This document shows positions 32,259 through 45,322 of a stretch of 64,000 nucleotides of DNA, piece after piece. Source of the DNA: Leucaena leucocephala (Eukaryota > Streptophyta > Magnoliopsida > Fabales > Fabaceae); assembly GCA_037074615.1 (NCBI GenBank), contig CM073550.1, positions 14,340,001-14,404,000 on the forward strand, in the 5' to 3' direction. The notes beneath the pieces are model-generated. The model searched no databases and was not told the origin of the DNA. It saw nothing but the letters and a program-made list of their open reading frames with translations. How positions within the stretch are numbered: the stretch's first letter is position 1; every line of letters starts with the position of its first letter. A program made the position numbers and the translations under genes.

Positions 32259-35200
32259 TTAGGCGGAGCAAGACCCAGCTTCTTGTAAATCGATGGATAC
32301 CACCAGGGGAGAATCACCCTTGTCGACAACAATTGTCTTGGAAATCTTCTTTGATGGTGTGAGCACCTCCACATTGTATGTTCCATGGAAGCCTCTAAAA
32401 CCAAACTGCCCCTCTTCATCAACATGACCATGAAAACGAGACAACCACTCTTGCTTCAGAGCAAGGAATCTTTTCCCAGCTTCATTGATCTCCCCTTCTG
32501 CATTCACCAAGTGTGCATCGTTCCTGCTCATAAACAGCTCCCAGAATCCCCACAGCATTATACCATCTACAGAAGGATGAGCAAAGGCCTCCCTCATCAT
32601 CACTTCCAAGTCATCGGCTCTCACGAACTCATTCGTGGACGAGACATCGAGCTCCGTAAACCAGATTGGTAGACCAAGAACACCCAATTTATCTAAGGCA
32701 GAACAAACAATGGGTCCCACTGGACTGTCTATGTGACCCTGAATACCGAATCCCCCGACAGGCGCACCTTGCTTTTGCAGATTGATAACATGTTGGATGT
32801 ATTTTTCTGGAGATGATCTGGTGTCACATCCATCTTCAACATGATAATCATTTACAAATAGGGTAGCAGATGGATCTAGTTGATGTGCATTCTTGAACAT
32901 GCTTGCCCTGATGTCTTTACCTAGTCTGTCTTGATAAAATGAACCATGCATCATTTCATTATTCACATCGTAATGCTTGAACTTGCCCTTGTAGCGAGTC
33001 AGAAGCCCGGTCAACCGATTTTGGACAGCCTTCATCAAATCATCTTTACTCAATGATTTAATCCACTGCTGAACTGTGCCATCCACTTCCCAAAAGATAC
33101 AATGTCCACGAGTTTCAATCTTGTACTTTTGACACAACGCTAACATATCATCCGCGTCCTTATAGTTGATATTTCCTTGTTGTGGCTCTGTCCAATACCA
33201 CTTCAACTCATTCCCAAACACAGCCCAATTAAAATGTTTCACAAAGAAGTCAACAAAATCTTCATTGTCAATATTTGTTCTGCCCATACATGATCCAATA
33301 GGAAACTCATTCTGTATTTGTCTAACTTTCACTGAAGTTCCAAGATTGCTGCCTGCGCCCAGTCCTGAGAATTTTAGAATAACATCACGCTTACGGATCT
33401 GCAGGAAATCGAACCAGAAATGTTTCAAAAGACAATTAGAGGTATTTAAAAATGATTGACTGTGGAACTCATGCAATTAATAAAGAACAGAATAACAAAA
33501 TGATTATGCATTAGAATCTAAATATAATTCTCTTCCTGTTAATTGCATACAAAGAATCATGGTTTTTTAGGGTCTTATTCACATTATAAAGAAAGGGTTT
33601 TACAAGACGTATTAGATGGAAGATCTTATAATGGTTTCAGTATCATACAATATTCCAGATGAGATGGAGAGAGCATAGACATATTAAGAATTTCTCTGTC
33701 TCTGAATGAAGATGTGGCTTTCAAGTAAAAATAATTATATATCATTAAAATCAAAGCTAGATATTACCTCATCTGCCTGCTTCCTTAAATATCTAAACCT
33801 TTTTTGTCTTTCAACTGGGAAGATCTGAAGTCCAGCAACCATTAGGTCTACACCCGAAGCAGGACCTTGGATGTAAACCATAACTTTCGATGGTTGCTTC
33901 TCGATTCTGAAGGACCCACCAATTTCATACCACCTATCGTCAGAAACCTCAACTTGTCCACCATTCACCCACTGGTTGTCAACACCAAGGGCAACATTAA
34001 CATTTTGCGGACCGGTTGATCCTGAACCAATGTGAACCCAAGCAGATACTTGGTAAGTCAAGAAAAGTTTTATTTTTTCGGTGATCATCTGAGCAGGACC
34101 CATCCATGTTTGCGTGCGATTGGTTACGAGGATGTAGCGTCCACTTAGTGGTTCATGAAGACCAAGGGAGTCTCTTGCCAATGGAGGAATAATATGTGGA
34201 GAACCAGTTCCAACACTTAAAGTACAATTGCCAAGGGGAAACCATCCCTTGGTACCATCAGCCAAATTGCTGTTCTCAATCACATTAACTCCAAAAGCAG
34301 CATTCTTCAAAACAAAACAATCGTTTAGTTAGGAGCTTGAAATGCATGGATTTGGCCTTACATTTATTTTACCTTATGTCAATATTTAAAATCTTTAAAA
34401 TGAACGCACAAAACAAAATTCTAAGAATTGAGCGCATATATTATTAGGGAAGCAGTTTTCTGGACCTTAAAATCTGGTGGTGTTGAAGGAGGTGCTTTAG
34501 CTGCATGCTTCAAAACCAAAGAATTGACAAGAATGTCGATGCCTGGAGGGGGCCCTTCTAAATAAACTACTACCTTCGACGTCGAACCATTTAAAAGGAA
34601 CTTGCCTTGCATTTGAACCCAATCTTTATCCGTCGCCTGCACACTTTAGCATACAATAGATTCGTAGAGCAATTAAGAGATGTCAAGGAAGCTTTCTAAT
34701 ATCAATTATCAACTGCAACTAAAATTCATGATCCTTTTATTGTTTTACATGAAGAAGCCGACCATACTACACTAATTTTCCCTTTTCTTTTCATTTTACC
34801 AAGAATATTTGCCAGGAATGCCATATACCTGAGAGGATGTGAAAAACGGTTGTATCATCTTATGAAAAATAATAAATAGAAAAGACACTTACTTGGCAAT
34901 GCCTATATATTGCTCTCGAAGATCTGGCGTTTGGACCCACAAGGTAGCCCGTACATCAGCAGATGTGACATTGTTCCCATATATCCGAACTAAAGCAGTG
35001 ACCTCATAGGCAAGTTTACGCTGCACTTTTCCAGTGATCTCTTGCTGAATCCCATTCCAACTTTGGGTGCGTTCTGCTGTTGATGCAAAATTTTTCCCTA
35101 TTTTTGGGAGAATTTTTCCATCGGCCATGGAGTTATGCAAAGCAATCTTGCAGCCTCTTCCAGACCAATTATTCAGGCCATCATCAAATGTTGGGTTTAT

Positions 35201-36703
35201 TATGATGTTTCCGTCTCCAGTAGAATCACATTCAGTGCGTGCAGACTGCCAAAAATAGATATGAACGTGTCTTATGTAATGTAAGTGTGTATTAATATAT
35301 AATTGTAAAGTAAAATACTTTAGAAGTACGGATATTAAACTTTACTGAAAATGCTTGGATTACATGACACTCATTGGGACTGGAACAGGTGATGTCTACT
35401 GATTGTATGAGCAGGTCAACTCCAGGAGCAGGTCCTTCTAGATAAAATATAACCCGTTCGGGTAAAGTTGGCAAGGAAAATGTCCCTTCTAACCTTGCCC
35501 AGCTGGCCTCTGTTACTGACATCCTGAAGAAAGCAATAGTCTTAAAATATTTTTCAAGTTCATAGGAGGAAAAAATACGCTTCAAAAAAATTATGTACCT
35601 CCCAATGAACAAGTAGTTAGTAGCTGAATCTCGATACTGTAGCTTAAGAGTAGCTAGAACATCAGTACACGCCTGAGGAAGCCTAGACACTCCAACACAA
35701 GCTGAAACCTTGTAAGTGGAGCCAGCAGAAATTTTGCCTGTGATATCTTGTTCAAGACCTTGCCAGCATTCCTTACGGCTAGTAACAACAGCATAATTAC
35801 TATCTGACTCCATTAACATTCTTCCTTGAGAAACAGATTTCGCTGAAACCACATAGCCATGGCAGCAGTTGGGATGCCATGATTCCAGCCCCCCAGAGAA
35901 GTCATGGTTTAATACGATATTAGTAGGCTTGCTCTCACTTGAACTAGAGGCATTTCCTTCCATGATCTGTCAAATAATGAAAAATTTTTTAAAAAAAAAT
36001 CAGAACTGAAAATCAAAGAATAAATTCATGCCTGATTGATACAGCTTCGCACATATTCAAAAATGTGTTCTTAACAAACTGGGCAGAATTCCCTTTTGCC
36101 ACCTTCTATAAAGAAAGTGAAGAGGAAGCAGAACGAAATGAGTAAATCATCAAATAAGACTAACTGGTGAACATCAAAACGTTATCCAGCTGATTGAAAT
36201 TTTACTTTTTTAGAAGACCCACTGCAAGAGTCCCCTTGAACTATTGTCTTATTTTTTACTGGTAGCTTCTAACTTCTACAGTTCAGTATTAGTCACTATC
36301 AACATGTTTGCCTGGGAACAATTATACACAGCACAATTTATTAATAGGCTTCAATCTAAAACAGATACACTCAAAAAACAAAACAAGTACAACAGCGAGT
36401 GACAAAAGGTCCCTACCTTCGTGTCGCTTCCAGGTTTGTTCTTTTGCGTGGTTTCCATAGCTTCTCTAGTCCTCTAAGCCAATATAACAATCAAAGAGAA
36501 GAGCTTCAATGAGAAAAATACCAAATAGCCAATCAATTCAACCAGAGAGTAATGTGACCCACTTAGAGAATACAAAAGGTAAAGTCAGTTCATAGAGAAT
36601 GAAAGGGGGAAAACCAGGAAAGTACCTGAGGATGACCGTTGTTGAGGTGACAGCGGGATTTGGAGACTCTGCTTGTGAAGAAGCAGGCAAAGAACCTCTT
36701 CAT
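32259..36703 (-). CDS. XYN1: Endo-1,4-beta-xylanase with three CBM22 modules and GH10 domain
   Basis: There are eight coding exons: 36703-36626, 36473-36417, 35966-35599, 35523-35364, 35245-34893, 34643-34466, 34304-33768 and 33398-32259. The sum is 2,871 bp (956 aa plus stop). The exon-4 donor at 35364 is the least certain, since an alternative in-phase donor lies downstream. Three carbohydrate-binding modules of the CBM22 (CBM_4_9) type occur at roughly 58-200, 232-380 and 400-560, each with W.G..Q.ITGK-like repeats. The GH10 barrel follows. The predicted acid/base Glu is about 725 (DVNNEMMHG) and the nucleophile about 826 (WFTELDVSS). The family cuts xylan in secondary walls and matches Arabidopsis XYN1. 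The N-terminus (MKRFFACFFTSRVSKSR) is basic and lacks a clear signal peptide, as in that orthologue. Confidence 0.94.
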
Positions 36704-37182
36704 TATATACACGAATTACTTAGCAAAATTTCAAGTGAAGGTTAAGGAAAAGTGTGGGGCCAACAAACCAATCAATCAGAGTTGGGAAAACCGTTTGCTT
36801 TCAATCCTGCCTGTGCTATGTGCGAATTTTCTCTTTCTGTTCTTCCTTCTCTGAGTGCTCCACTCCAGTCTTTCTATAGTATTTTGCTTTGGCTTGCAGA
36901 TAAGTAATGCTTGAATTGGAATGGAAGCCTAAAGCTCAAAGGCCGAGGATGTTTATGATCCTTAATCTTAAAATAATCTCCAACCCATTTGTACCATCCT
37001 TCAATTTCAAGATAAACGAAGATGGACATTTCCAGAGTTAGGTGTACCATACTCTTGGAATCTTATGATAAAGAATGCTATGTGAGTTTTTTTCTTTTTA
37101 AAATCACAGAAAAACCAGATTCACTAAATTAAATTGTCAAATAGCCACTTCGTACATAATTGAACTCAAAACATATGATAGT

Positions 37183-37416
37183 TTAAAAAATTCCCTCCAC
37201 AATCCAGGTTCGTTCTTCTCCGCAAGACAGACTGAACCTGGGAATCAGAATCTGGAGTTCAAGCTTGAGCTCGTCCTTCTCACCTACGAGATAATGGCGG
37301 ACGTAAGTGGTGACTCGAATTACAACAACCAGAGTTACAAATATGGCGACATGAGATTTCATTAACCTCAGCGCTGCAGCCTTGTCTGGCTTACGCATAA
37401 ACATTCCTGGAAACAT
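37183..37416 (-). CDS. TOM6: Mitochondrial import receptor subunit TOM6 homologue, C-terminally extended
   Basis: This is a single-exon frame of 77 aa. Its first 54 residues match the plant TOM6 family (starts MFPGMFMRKPDKA, one membrane segment IFVTLVVVIR, ends KDELKLEL). TOM6 is a small tail-anchored subunit that stabilises the outer-membrane TOM pore complex. The Arabidopsis protein is 54 aa and stops right after KDELKIDF. Here codon 55 (37252-37254) is CAG, one transition from TAG, and the frame runs on for 23 residues to a stop at 37183-37185. The extension (QILIPRFSLS...) has no known counterpart. It lies about 0.5 kb upstream of XYN1 on the same strand, which is probably a neighbour without functional meaning. 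Confidence 0.85.
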   Translation of the reverse strand: MFPGMFMRKPDKAAALRLMKSHVAIFVTLVVVIRVTTYVRHYLVGEKDELKLELQILIPRFSLSCGEERTWIVEGIF

Positions 37417-37439
37417 GGCCTTCGACGAAGCAGGAGCAG

Positions 37440-40305
37440 AATGACGTCGCTTTGAAGTTTTACTTAAAATGGATCTTTTTTTAATGTTTTACAAAATAAA
37501 ACTCCTCCCACAAAATAAATGAATAAAAATCTCTAAAGAAATTTAAATGTTATAATATGTTGTTGAAAGAATTATTTTATTTTTAAATTATTATTAGTTA
37601 AATAAACCCTATCTCTACCCTTTTCTTTAATTTTTGCATAAGCCTATTTTGTATCCATGTTGATTTAGAGCATAAAATTATTTAAATTAAGTTAATCCAA
37701 ACACATGTTAAGATTACTTGAAAAGGACTAAAATAATAGGACCAAATTCCTTCACACATATTTGTTTTTACGGCACACTAACATTTGACAGATATCTTTT
37801 TTATTTTTAAGAAAATTTTATTTATTTTATAAATAGAGAAGAAGTTTCATACTTTTAACAGAATTTCAAAGAAAATTTATGTAATTTTTTGTTGTTTTAT
37901 AAGAGGTTTATATAGATTTTAAAAATTTAAAAGAAAGTATGCGTAATTTTCATAAAAATTAAAAAAAATATATTATTTTTAAAAATAGGTAGCTAGGGCC
38001 TAGAGCATACTACTTGTAATTTAAACATTTTTCATATTTAGAGTTGTTTTAATAATAAATATAATAAATGCATGACATTTTTATTTGTTGCCCCCTATAA
38101 ATTTATGTTTCACATGAGATAGTCTTCAGTTTAAAAATAAATAAATAAATTATATATAAATTATTACCTCGAGTTATATATAAATATTTATATTTATTTA
38201 GATGTAGATACTAAATGAAATTCAAATATTGATTTATAATATTAGGAGGGACTCCTCACTAACAGTTTATTGAAATGCCTATCATATTTGCTAGTATCAT
38301 AATTAGAGAACTGTTCTCTGGAAATTTGTATGTCCTATGAGTTATGCTCAGGCACACCAATTTGACTGCTCATAATTTACGAGGCCATCTGTGCTACCTC
38401 CGCTAGGCTAAGTAGTTGGGAAAAATTTTCTCAAATTAATGAACTAAACTTCTATAATTAGTGAATTTCATTCTTACCAAGTGCATGTGAAGCAAGTTAT
38501 ACTTGCTTGTTTTTTCCCCCAACAGGCGTGCTTTGTTTGAATCAGAACAGTAATGCATTAAAGTAAATGAAACATATGCATCTGGCAGGCTTATTCCAAC
38601 AAGCTCCATGGATTGTGTCCCTGAACATGAGATTAATAAAGAAACGTTGTATCTAAAAGATGAATGCTACGAGACTGATGAGCATGGTAATTGTCATGTA
38701 CTTGTATAACTAATGATATGATCACATATTCCAGGTGGTGCTGGAATGCTGGTGGATAGCTGAATATTGGACGACATAATGCGATCGAGCTATGAAAAGT
38801 ATATGCAATTACAAAATGAAATTGCAACAGTTACGTTCCAGGCAAAAAAAGAGGTGAGTGTTCGATGCCTATATCTTTCTGTGTGGAACATTGTGGCTGT
38901 AATTATAAGGTATTTTGTCACAACATAAATGGTGTTTCATCGTAAAGGATAGTACAGCTCAAGCTTTCTGTTAAAAGGTGATATAAACTGATCTTCTGCT
39001 ATGACGTTACCACGATCCTCTTTATTATCTTTAAACTATCTTTCATAAAAATTGCAATATATTGTTCTGTAATCTGTACCATATATGTTTGTTGTTTTCA
39101 TTTTATGTTTGACCTCTTCTTAGAGATATAGCTTGAGAGCTGGGACATGGGAACCCCATTCGTTTCTATAACTCCTGTGACTTTACACGTCCCCTATAAT
39201 CGAGTTGTTTAAAAAAGTGGATAAAAGATATATCTTCATTCCAAGAAATGATAATACATTTATTTTTCTACTGACACTTGAAATCCTTATAGACTTATGC
39301 ATTTATGCTTATCCATAACTGCAGAGGCAGATTGTAATGGATGAACAGCGGGGGTTAAGTAGAACTTCATTAAAATGATTTTCCCTGCAGTCAATTTATT
39401 CAGAGAGTGGTAACTAGAAGTTGAGTTTTAATGTGAATTGTGTATTGAATACTGAAGTTTTGGTTAATTTTCTTCACTGGATTAAAGAAAAAAGACAATC
39501 TCATACAATCATTACTGTTCCATTGTTCTTTTTCTCTACCATCATGGCCAAGATTTGATTTGAACTTTAGGCGTGGCTTAAATTCCCCGTTTGGTAACAA
39601 GAAAACTTGTCCCCATATCTGAAGTTAGAGGTCAGGACTTTCTTTGTCCTTCTAGGTAATTAGTATGTCTTACTTTCACTTGGTTTTACAATTTTTTTTG
39701 TACTCTACGTCGTTCATATACAAAATCTATAACTCTTCTAAGTTCCAAAATCCAAAACTTCTTCTAATATTACTTATGGAGAAGATACATTGGATCTTGC
39801 GAATCTTATTGGGGTTGGATCCATTCTTAGTTTCTAAATAATGGGTTTGAGAGTTACAATAACGACTTCCATATCAGAAACTGAAGATGGTGAAAAGAAC
39901 AAAAGAGGACTTCCAAATCAGATTTCTTTTCATAGTTTACCAACTTAACTTGACTGGGATGCAGTCTGAGATTCCTCATGGCGATTATCAGTTTGTCGTG
40001 TATCATGCATCTTTGATTTCCAAATGATAGTCAGTATGGGAACACTTCTCTTTATGGCATAGGTGCTTGCTTTGTATTTTCTTATATGTTATTATTTTAT
40101 TGAAAGATCCTACTACTAGATAACCTATCCCTCCTGACCAGCTGTAGGAGATAACGCATTCTAGGAAGACATTAGATGGATAAGTAATATGGCTGACCCA
40201 CACTCTGAATAGATTCATGTACGCGTTATTGTTTAATATCTTATTTTGATTTAGTTTTATTTTTAATATAATAGTTTTATATTTTTATTATAGAGTCGTA
40301 TGCAC
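37440..40305. other. Intergenic, with exon-like pieces at about 38590-38860
   Basis: Mostly AT-rich. At 38590-38860 on the plus strand, two stretches joined by GT...AG sites (ending ...GATGAGCATG, resuming GTGGTGCTGG) look coding-like: MDCVPEHEINKETLYL and, after a stop, MRSSYEKYMQLQNEIATV. I recognise no family. It may be a pseudogene remnant or part of the neighbouring CACTA element. Confidence 0.3.
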
Positions 40306-40309
40306 TAAT

Positions 40310-41242
40310 TTTCTCAATAACAAGATCAATATTTAGATAGTGATGCTCGAATGACGTCAGAGGAAATATTAGCGACAATTCTTAGTGAGAGGTCAGGGTA
40401 TGTAAGATGGAAATAGTATAGAGTGGAACCTTTAAGGAAGAGAAATTGCCCTCAATCTACTGATAGTTTAGTTGTGCAGAGTGTGATTGCCTATTGCAGG
40501 AAAAGTTTGATAAAAAATTTCAAGATGAGAGAGAAAAAATGGAAGCTGAGCGTGCAGTAAAGCGTGCAAAGATGGAAGAAGAGCGTGAAAAGATATAACA
40601 AGAGTATGTGCAATTCGAATAAAGACTAATGGAACAAATGAAATAAAGGACACAAGCTCAATTCGTTGTCTTGATGCAAAAGGGGCAACCACATGTAGCT
40701 ACTTCTAATCATATTGGTCCTTCTACATAAAATTTATGTATAAACTAAACAATTTTATTTTAATTTTAAATATATTTAAATAATTGAACTAGTTTGATAT
40801 TTTATACGATAATCAAAATATTTATTAATATTATTAAATTATGGTTTATTTAATTATTTATTATTTATTATTAAATTATATTTTTTTATATCACATAAAT
40901 TATAAAAAAATTAAAAAAATAATATTAAGTTTAGGCGGCGATAAATATGTTGCCGCAGAATTCGCTTTTAGCGGCGACAGTTCTGTTGTCGCAAAATCCG
41001 CTTTAATCGATAACAGTTTCTATCACTGTAGAATTAGTTTTAGGCGGCAATATTTTTGACATCGTAGAATCCTCTTTAAGCGGCGACAATTCTACCACCG
41101 CGAATTCTACTTTAGGCGCCGACTTTCAATTGTCGCCGCTAATATATATAGACGACAGTCTCATAAGTAGAGATAAAATGTCATCACTATAGAGATTTAA
41201 CGGTGATTTTTATAACCACTGAAAATTAATTTTTTTGTAGTG
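40310..41242 (+). mobile_element. CACTA (En/Spm) transposon, 3' end with decayed ORF
   Basis: The right end (41221-41242), read inward on the minus strand, is CACTACAAAAAAATTAATTT, a classical CACTA terminus. Inside it (40930-41160) are five to six subterminal repeats with the core GCGGCGACA and interspersed inverted copies. Further in, at about 40320-40730, is a decayed frame with the pattern of the Transposase_24-type plant ORF. I did not find the opposite CACTA end, so the left boundary is unknown. Confidence 0.7.
40320..40730 (+). pseudogene. Decayed CACTA-associated ORF (Transposase_24-like tail)
   Basis: Plus-strand pieces read MTSEEILATILSERSGYVR, then after a break a charged coiled-coil (EKFDKKFQDEREKMEAERAV, RAKMEEEREK) and FVVLMQKGQPHVATSNHIGP. 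This order (SGYVRG-like box, long Glu/Lys/Arg helix, short C-terminus) is typical of the non-catalytic ORF of plant CACTA elements. At least three stops are present. Confidence 0.55.
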
Positions 41243-44200
41243 TTTTGAGCCGTTCTTTCACAAAGAATTATTAGCAAAAGCAGGACGCTTGATGGTTTCT
41301 GCCTAACATTTAACAGTAGGGACCATATGCTTCATTTTCACCTCAATGAAGCATTGAGCATAGTGCCCATTGAGTTGAGCATGCAATGTGGCGAACGCTA
41401 TAACTCACATCGTGCTGATAGTTGATTATTTTATCTTGGTTCAAATCTATAAAGTACCTTTTGTTGATAACTATTGGTTTATGTAAGTAAGTGGAATTAT
41501 GTAGGATGCACCGTTTTTTCAGCTTCCCTTTTCCATAATAATATTCCTTTCGGGTCGTCATTATTACCTATAATGATAGTACTAGTGCTTTTGTGAGGGG
41601 CCTTTTGTCTTCTGATCAGAGTAGGGGAGGGTCATAAGGGCCAAAATTTTGGCCCGGGTTTTTGGGTCAACGGGTGGAATTACTCTCTCTATCTCTTTGA
41701 GCTTAGTTAACCAATTAGAGTGACGTTCATTGTGGTGCTTACTGCACACTGAGTCTTGTGAGTGGAATTTTGAGTGTTGCTCTAAATTCTCTGGCTTTGC
41801 CAAAAAGCATACGAAAAAGTGGTTTTGGTTATTAGTAGGAAGTCATTTGATTTGATGGCTACCTTGATAGTCTAATGATCTTCTAGTGGATTCGGGCTAC
41901 GACCTACTGTCTTCTTTGAGTTGAAATTATACCACTTATCTGTTAGGATGTTGAGAGATTATAGGTTGGAGGTGTTTATCGATCACTTTAATTTGGTTGG
42001 ATTTAAGTTCAAGTTGAATTGAACCAAACATATTAGATATCAAAAGAAATAAAGAGAGCATTTTTCGGTTAATTTGATTCGATTTGCACTGTTTGATTCT
42101 TGTTATGTAATTTTTTTTAGTTTTGGGTCAATACCAAAAAAGAAATTTTACATATTCTTCATGTTCATTTGGGTCTATATTCTCTCTCTTTAAATAAGTT
42201 ATTTTCTCCAAACAATCAGTCACATTTAGTCAATATCACTGCTTTGACAACTCTTACCTTAGTAAAGGACAGGATGACAGATGAAATTGAAAAATAGCTG
42301 TAATTTGAACAATTACATTACATACTTAGAGGAACTTTATTTTAGTCTATGGTTCCTTCTTCACTACTTATTTTGCTCTCTCTCCATAACAAGAGTATAT
42401 TATTTTCCCTTCCTTTCTCCTTTACAGTTTTGTTTAAATTATAAAAGAGTTATAAATATAAAGACCAATTAGTTATATAGTAAATTGAATTTTATGGAGT
42501 GAGTTATAATAAGGCAAAAGTGTAAAGATTGAACTCTACTCACCCCCCAAAATGCAGAGACTTAAAACCTCTAATTTTGAGAGGCTGGCGTGTCAAGCAT
42601 TTTTGTTTCCTTGTGGATGGCAAGGAAATTTAGATTCATGCACAAGAATAAGATTTTGGTTTTCATAGAATCAATGAGATTTTGGTCATGAAGTATACAC
42701 TAAACAGTGAGCATTGCACTGCACTGCACAGTATCTTACTCGTGTGTCTGTCATATCGTTGTCAGCATTGGAATATATAGTGTGATCCTCTGTGTAGGAT
42801 TCTCCTGTCTGTGTATAAACTTGCCATGGTGGCAGACGTAATAATAGTAAGTTTACATTTTAAAGAAGGTAGAATATTTTATTTAATAATATATATTTAT
42901 TATAACTTTATTTTAGGGTAAGAAACATTAGTTATTCTCAAATCTTCAGACAATCACTTTTTAGTCTTGGAGAAAGATATAATAAGTGGTTTTATGGGGG
43001 GAAAGAGAATTGTACCACTTATAGTGAAATGTAAGGAACTAGAAGATATTGGGTGTCACTACACATAATTAGTGATATTTGAACGGTTTCTCAATAGCGG
43101 AATTATGCACAATAGTTTGCTAAGTGTGTGGGTGTTCTATATTAAAGTAAATTCAAATATTTGGCATCGTGATACGAGAATGACATATATAGCTCAAATA
43201 GATACCCATTGTTGAGTTTGGGAGGGATTCCTCATGGGAAGTGAAAATGCATGAATGACGTTGAATATAATAGCAATCACATAACATGGCCTACGTGGCA
43301 TGCCCTCAGCCATCGATAATTGCGGTTGCATTACTCATGCATCCCCGTGTATTACGGTCTCTTGTCACGTTCTATGCTTTCCACGTACGTAGACCATGTA
43401 TAATATTCTTTTTGTGTGTTTTGATGGTTTGCTTAGTCTGGGTCTAAAACACTTGCTTTTCAGATCAAATTTCCAGCTACTTTTCTAATACAAAATCTGT
43501 GAAATGAAAGAACAAAAAACTGTATAGTGTGCATGCGAAATGTATATATATATTTTTGTACTTTACTAGAGTGTAGTGGCGTCATTATCACCTCGGATTG
43601 CTTAAGAAAGTGCATTGGCCACCTGGGCTATTCTTTTCTTGCAAGTCATGTAAACTGCTAAAACCTTAGTGACATTTGAACGTATTTGATTTTGATAGAT
43701 TGCATTGATCAAAGGGGAATATTACGTTAGTGGGGATTTGATCAAGGCACTTGGAATAGATATACATATAATAAGTCCTGTTTGGCATGTCCATGGTAAG
43801 AAAAAATGTCAAGGTAAGGATAATATTTTTTATTATGTTTACACACACACACACTCACACCTGCACTTCTAATTGTTATTACTGTATAATAATTATTTTA
43901 GAATACTATTGTTTTTCATGAATATAACACCATCCCCCCTCCCCACCACCGCGGCGCCTCCCCCTTCCTTCTTTCGGCCTATGGAATGACTGGCGGTTGT
44001 TTCTGCATGTGAAACAAAGAGTGAAAATGTGATATATTTTTGTTTCATGTTTTTACAATAACCCTTTTTTTAAAATCTTAGTATCAGATATCCAAGTAGT
44101 TGACTAATCTGGATTGAAATTTTACAACTAGTATACCTTTTCGTAAGGGTCTTTTATAATAAGATGGGATTTGAATGTAGTTCTCCCATTTTTTTTATCT

Positions 44201-44390
44201 GGCTGACCTAGTTCTAGACCAAGTTCTCTTAGGTATTTTTGTTTCATTTTCCCTTTTTATGAGTCCTATAAAATTTTTATAATTAAAAACCTTGAAAATT
44301 CTAGATTCTTTACTGTTAGGATTCCTCCACACAAATTTTGTGATGATTAATAGGATGTTCGTGAGAGTTCTAAGTTGTGCCAATCAACCA
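41243..44390. other. Intergenic
   Basis: No gene recognised. A 73-codon minus-strand frame at 41582-41803 (MAKPENLEQHSKFHSQD...) has a coding-like residue mix but no family resemblance and no splice context. Short low-complexity stretches include CA at about 43842-43860 and a C-rich run at about 43930-43975. Confidence 0.35.
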
Positions 44391-44393
44391 TGG

Positions 44394-44535
44394 CCATGGA
44401 TCCTGCAAGCTCCAACTTGATTATTGTGCTTGAAATAGTCCAATTATGAAGATTCTAAAACTATCCATGGATCCTGCAAGCTCCAACTTGATTATTGTGC
44501 TTGAAATAATCCAATTATGAAGATTCTAAAACTAT
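44394..44535. repeat. 71-bp tandem duplication
   Basis: Two head-to-tail copies (44394-44464 and 44465-44535) starting CCATGGATCCTGCAAGC differ at one base (AGTCC/AATCC). It is a recent local duplication. Confidence 0.9.
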
Positions 44536-44882
44536 CCACATCGTGCAGGATATCCTTGTCAACCATATATTCCTTAAAACTCTGTGTGTGTCCGTGTTTC
44601 TAATTATACTCTACGTCAGAGAAGATAGCGCAATTGACCGATAAAGATATAGCTACATTTTCTTCAATGAATTATATTAGATGGATCTAGCTTTGCCCAT
44701 AAACCGACCTTACAGTCCATAAGCTGACGTAGATTACCAGATATTTGGAGGGTCTCATTCGGAATAGGGCAGTTACAATGACAGCTTTAATGTGTGTGTG
44801 TGTTCTCCTTTTGTTCCGAGTCACAATCTACTAGAGCTGATATAGATTCTAGGTCGGATTAGTAGTTTCAATGTAAATTTTT

Positions 44883-45052
44883 AAGAAGAGAGGGTATTAA
44901 GGGTACAAGGCTTCCAACAATCTGGGATTTAAGAAGAGATTGATGCACGTAGCCTTATTCCCATAAGAGAAAATATTGTTTCTAGAATTTAAATCGGTAA
45001 CCTCTAAGTCACATGACTGAGATCTTACCATTGTCCCAATCCTCACCCTTTA
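44883..45052 (-). mobile_element. tRNA-derived SINE, TS-like family
   Basis: On the minus strand: GGGACAATGGTAAGATCTCA (A-box-like), then GTGACTTAGAGGTTACCGAT leading to a degenerate B box, then AAGGCTACGTGCATCAA and CCCTTAATACCCTCT. This is the known layout of the TS-type SINEs widespread in dicots. Confidence 0.65.
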
Positions 45053-45322
45053 GATCACTTCACATGAATGAGAAAGAATTGGATTGCACTCTTACACTTT
45101 ATAAAAAGATGACTACTGTTCCCCCACCCCCTGTTTATGTGGTAGATGGTTGAAGTTCCATTATCAAGAGGTAGCTAATTGGATAAACAAAATCAAGTGA
45201 ATAATCATTTGCAAGTGAATAATTTTAACTTGAAGAAATTCACCAATGGTCCTATATCACTTTTAACTTTCAGGCCTTTTTGTTAACCTTGTGTCTTTGC
45301 CTCAAGGTCCATATTATGCTAT

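Noticed and set aside
32177..32672. Plus-strand frames in the GH10 exon
   Set aside because: Antisense shadows of the xylanase exon; no independent support.
36050..36115. Possible extra XYN1 exon (frame KVAKGNSAQFVKNT between candidate AG and GT sites)
   Set aside because: Exons at 36417-36473 and 35599-35966 join in frame without it, and the family has no such segment. It could be an alternative leader exon, but support is too weak.
41582..41803. 73-residue frame with a coding-like composition
   Set aside because: No family match, no splice context, and only a short frame in non-coding DNA; noted in the intergenic entry but not called.
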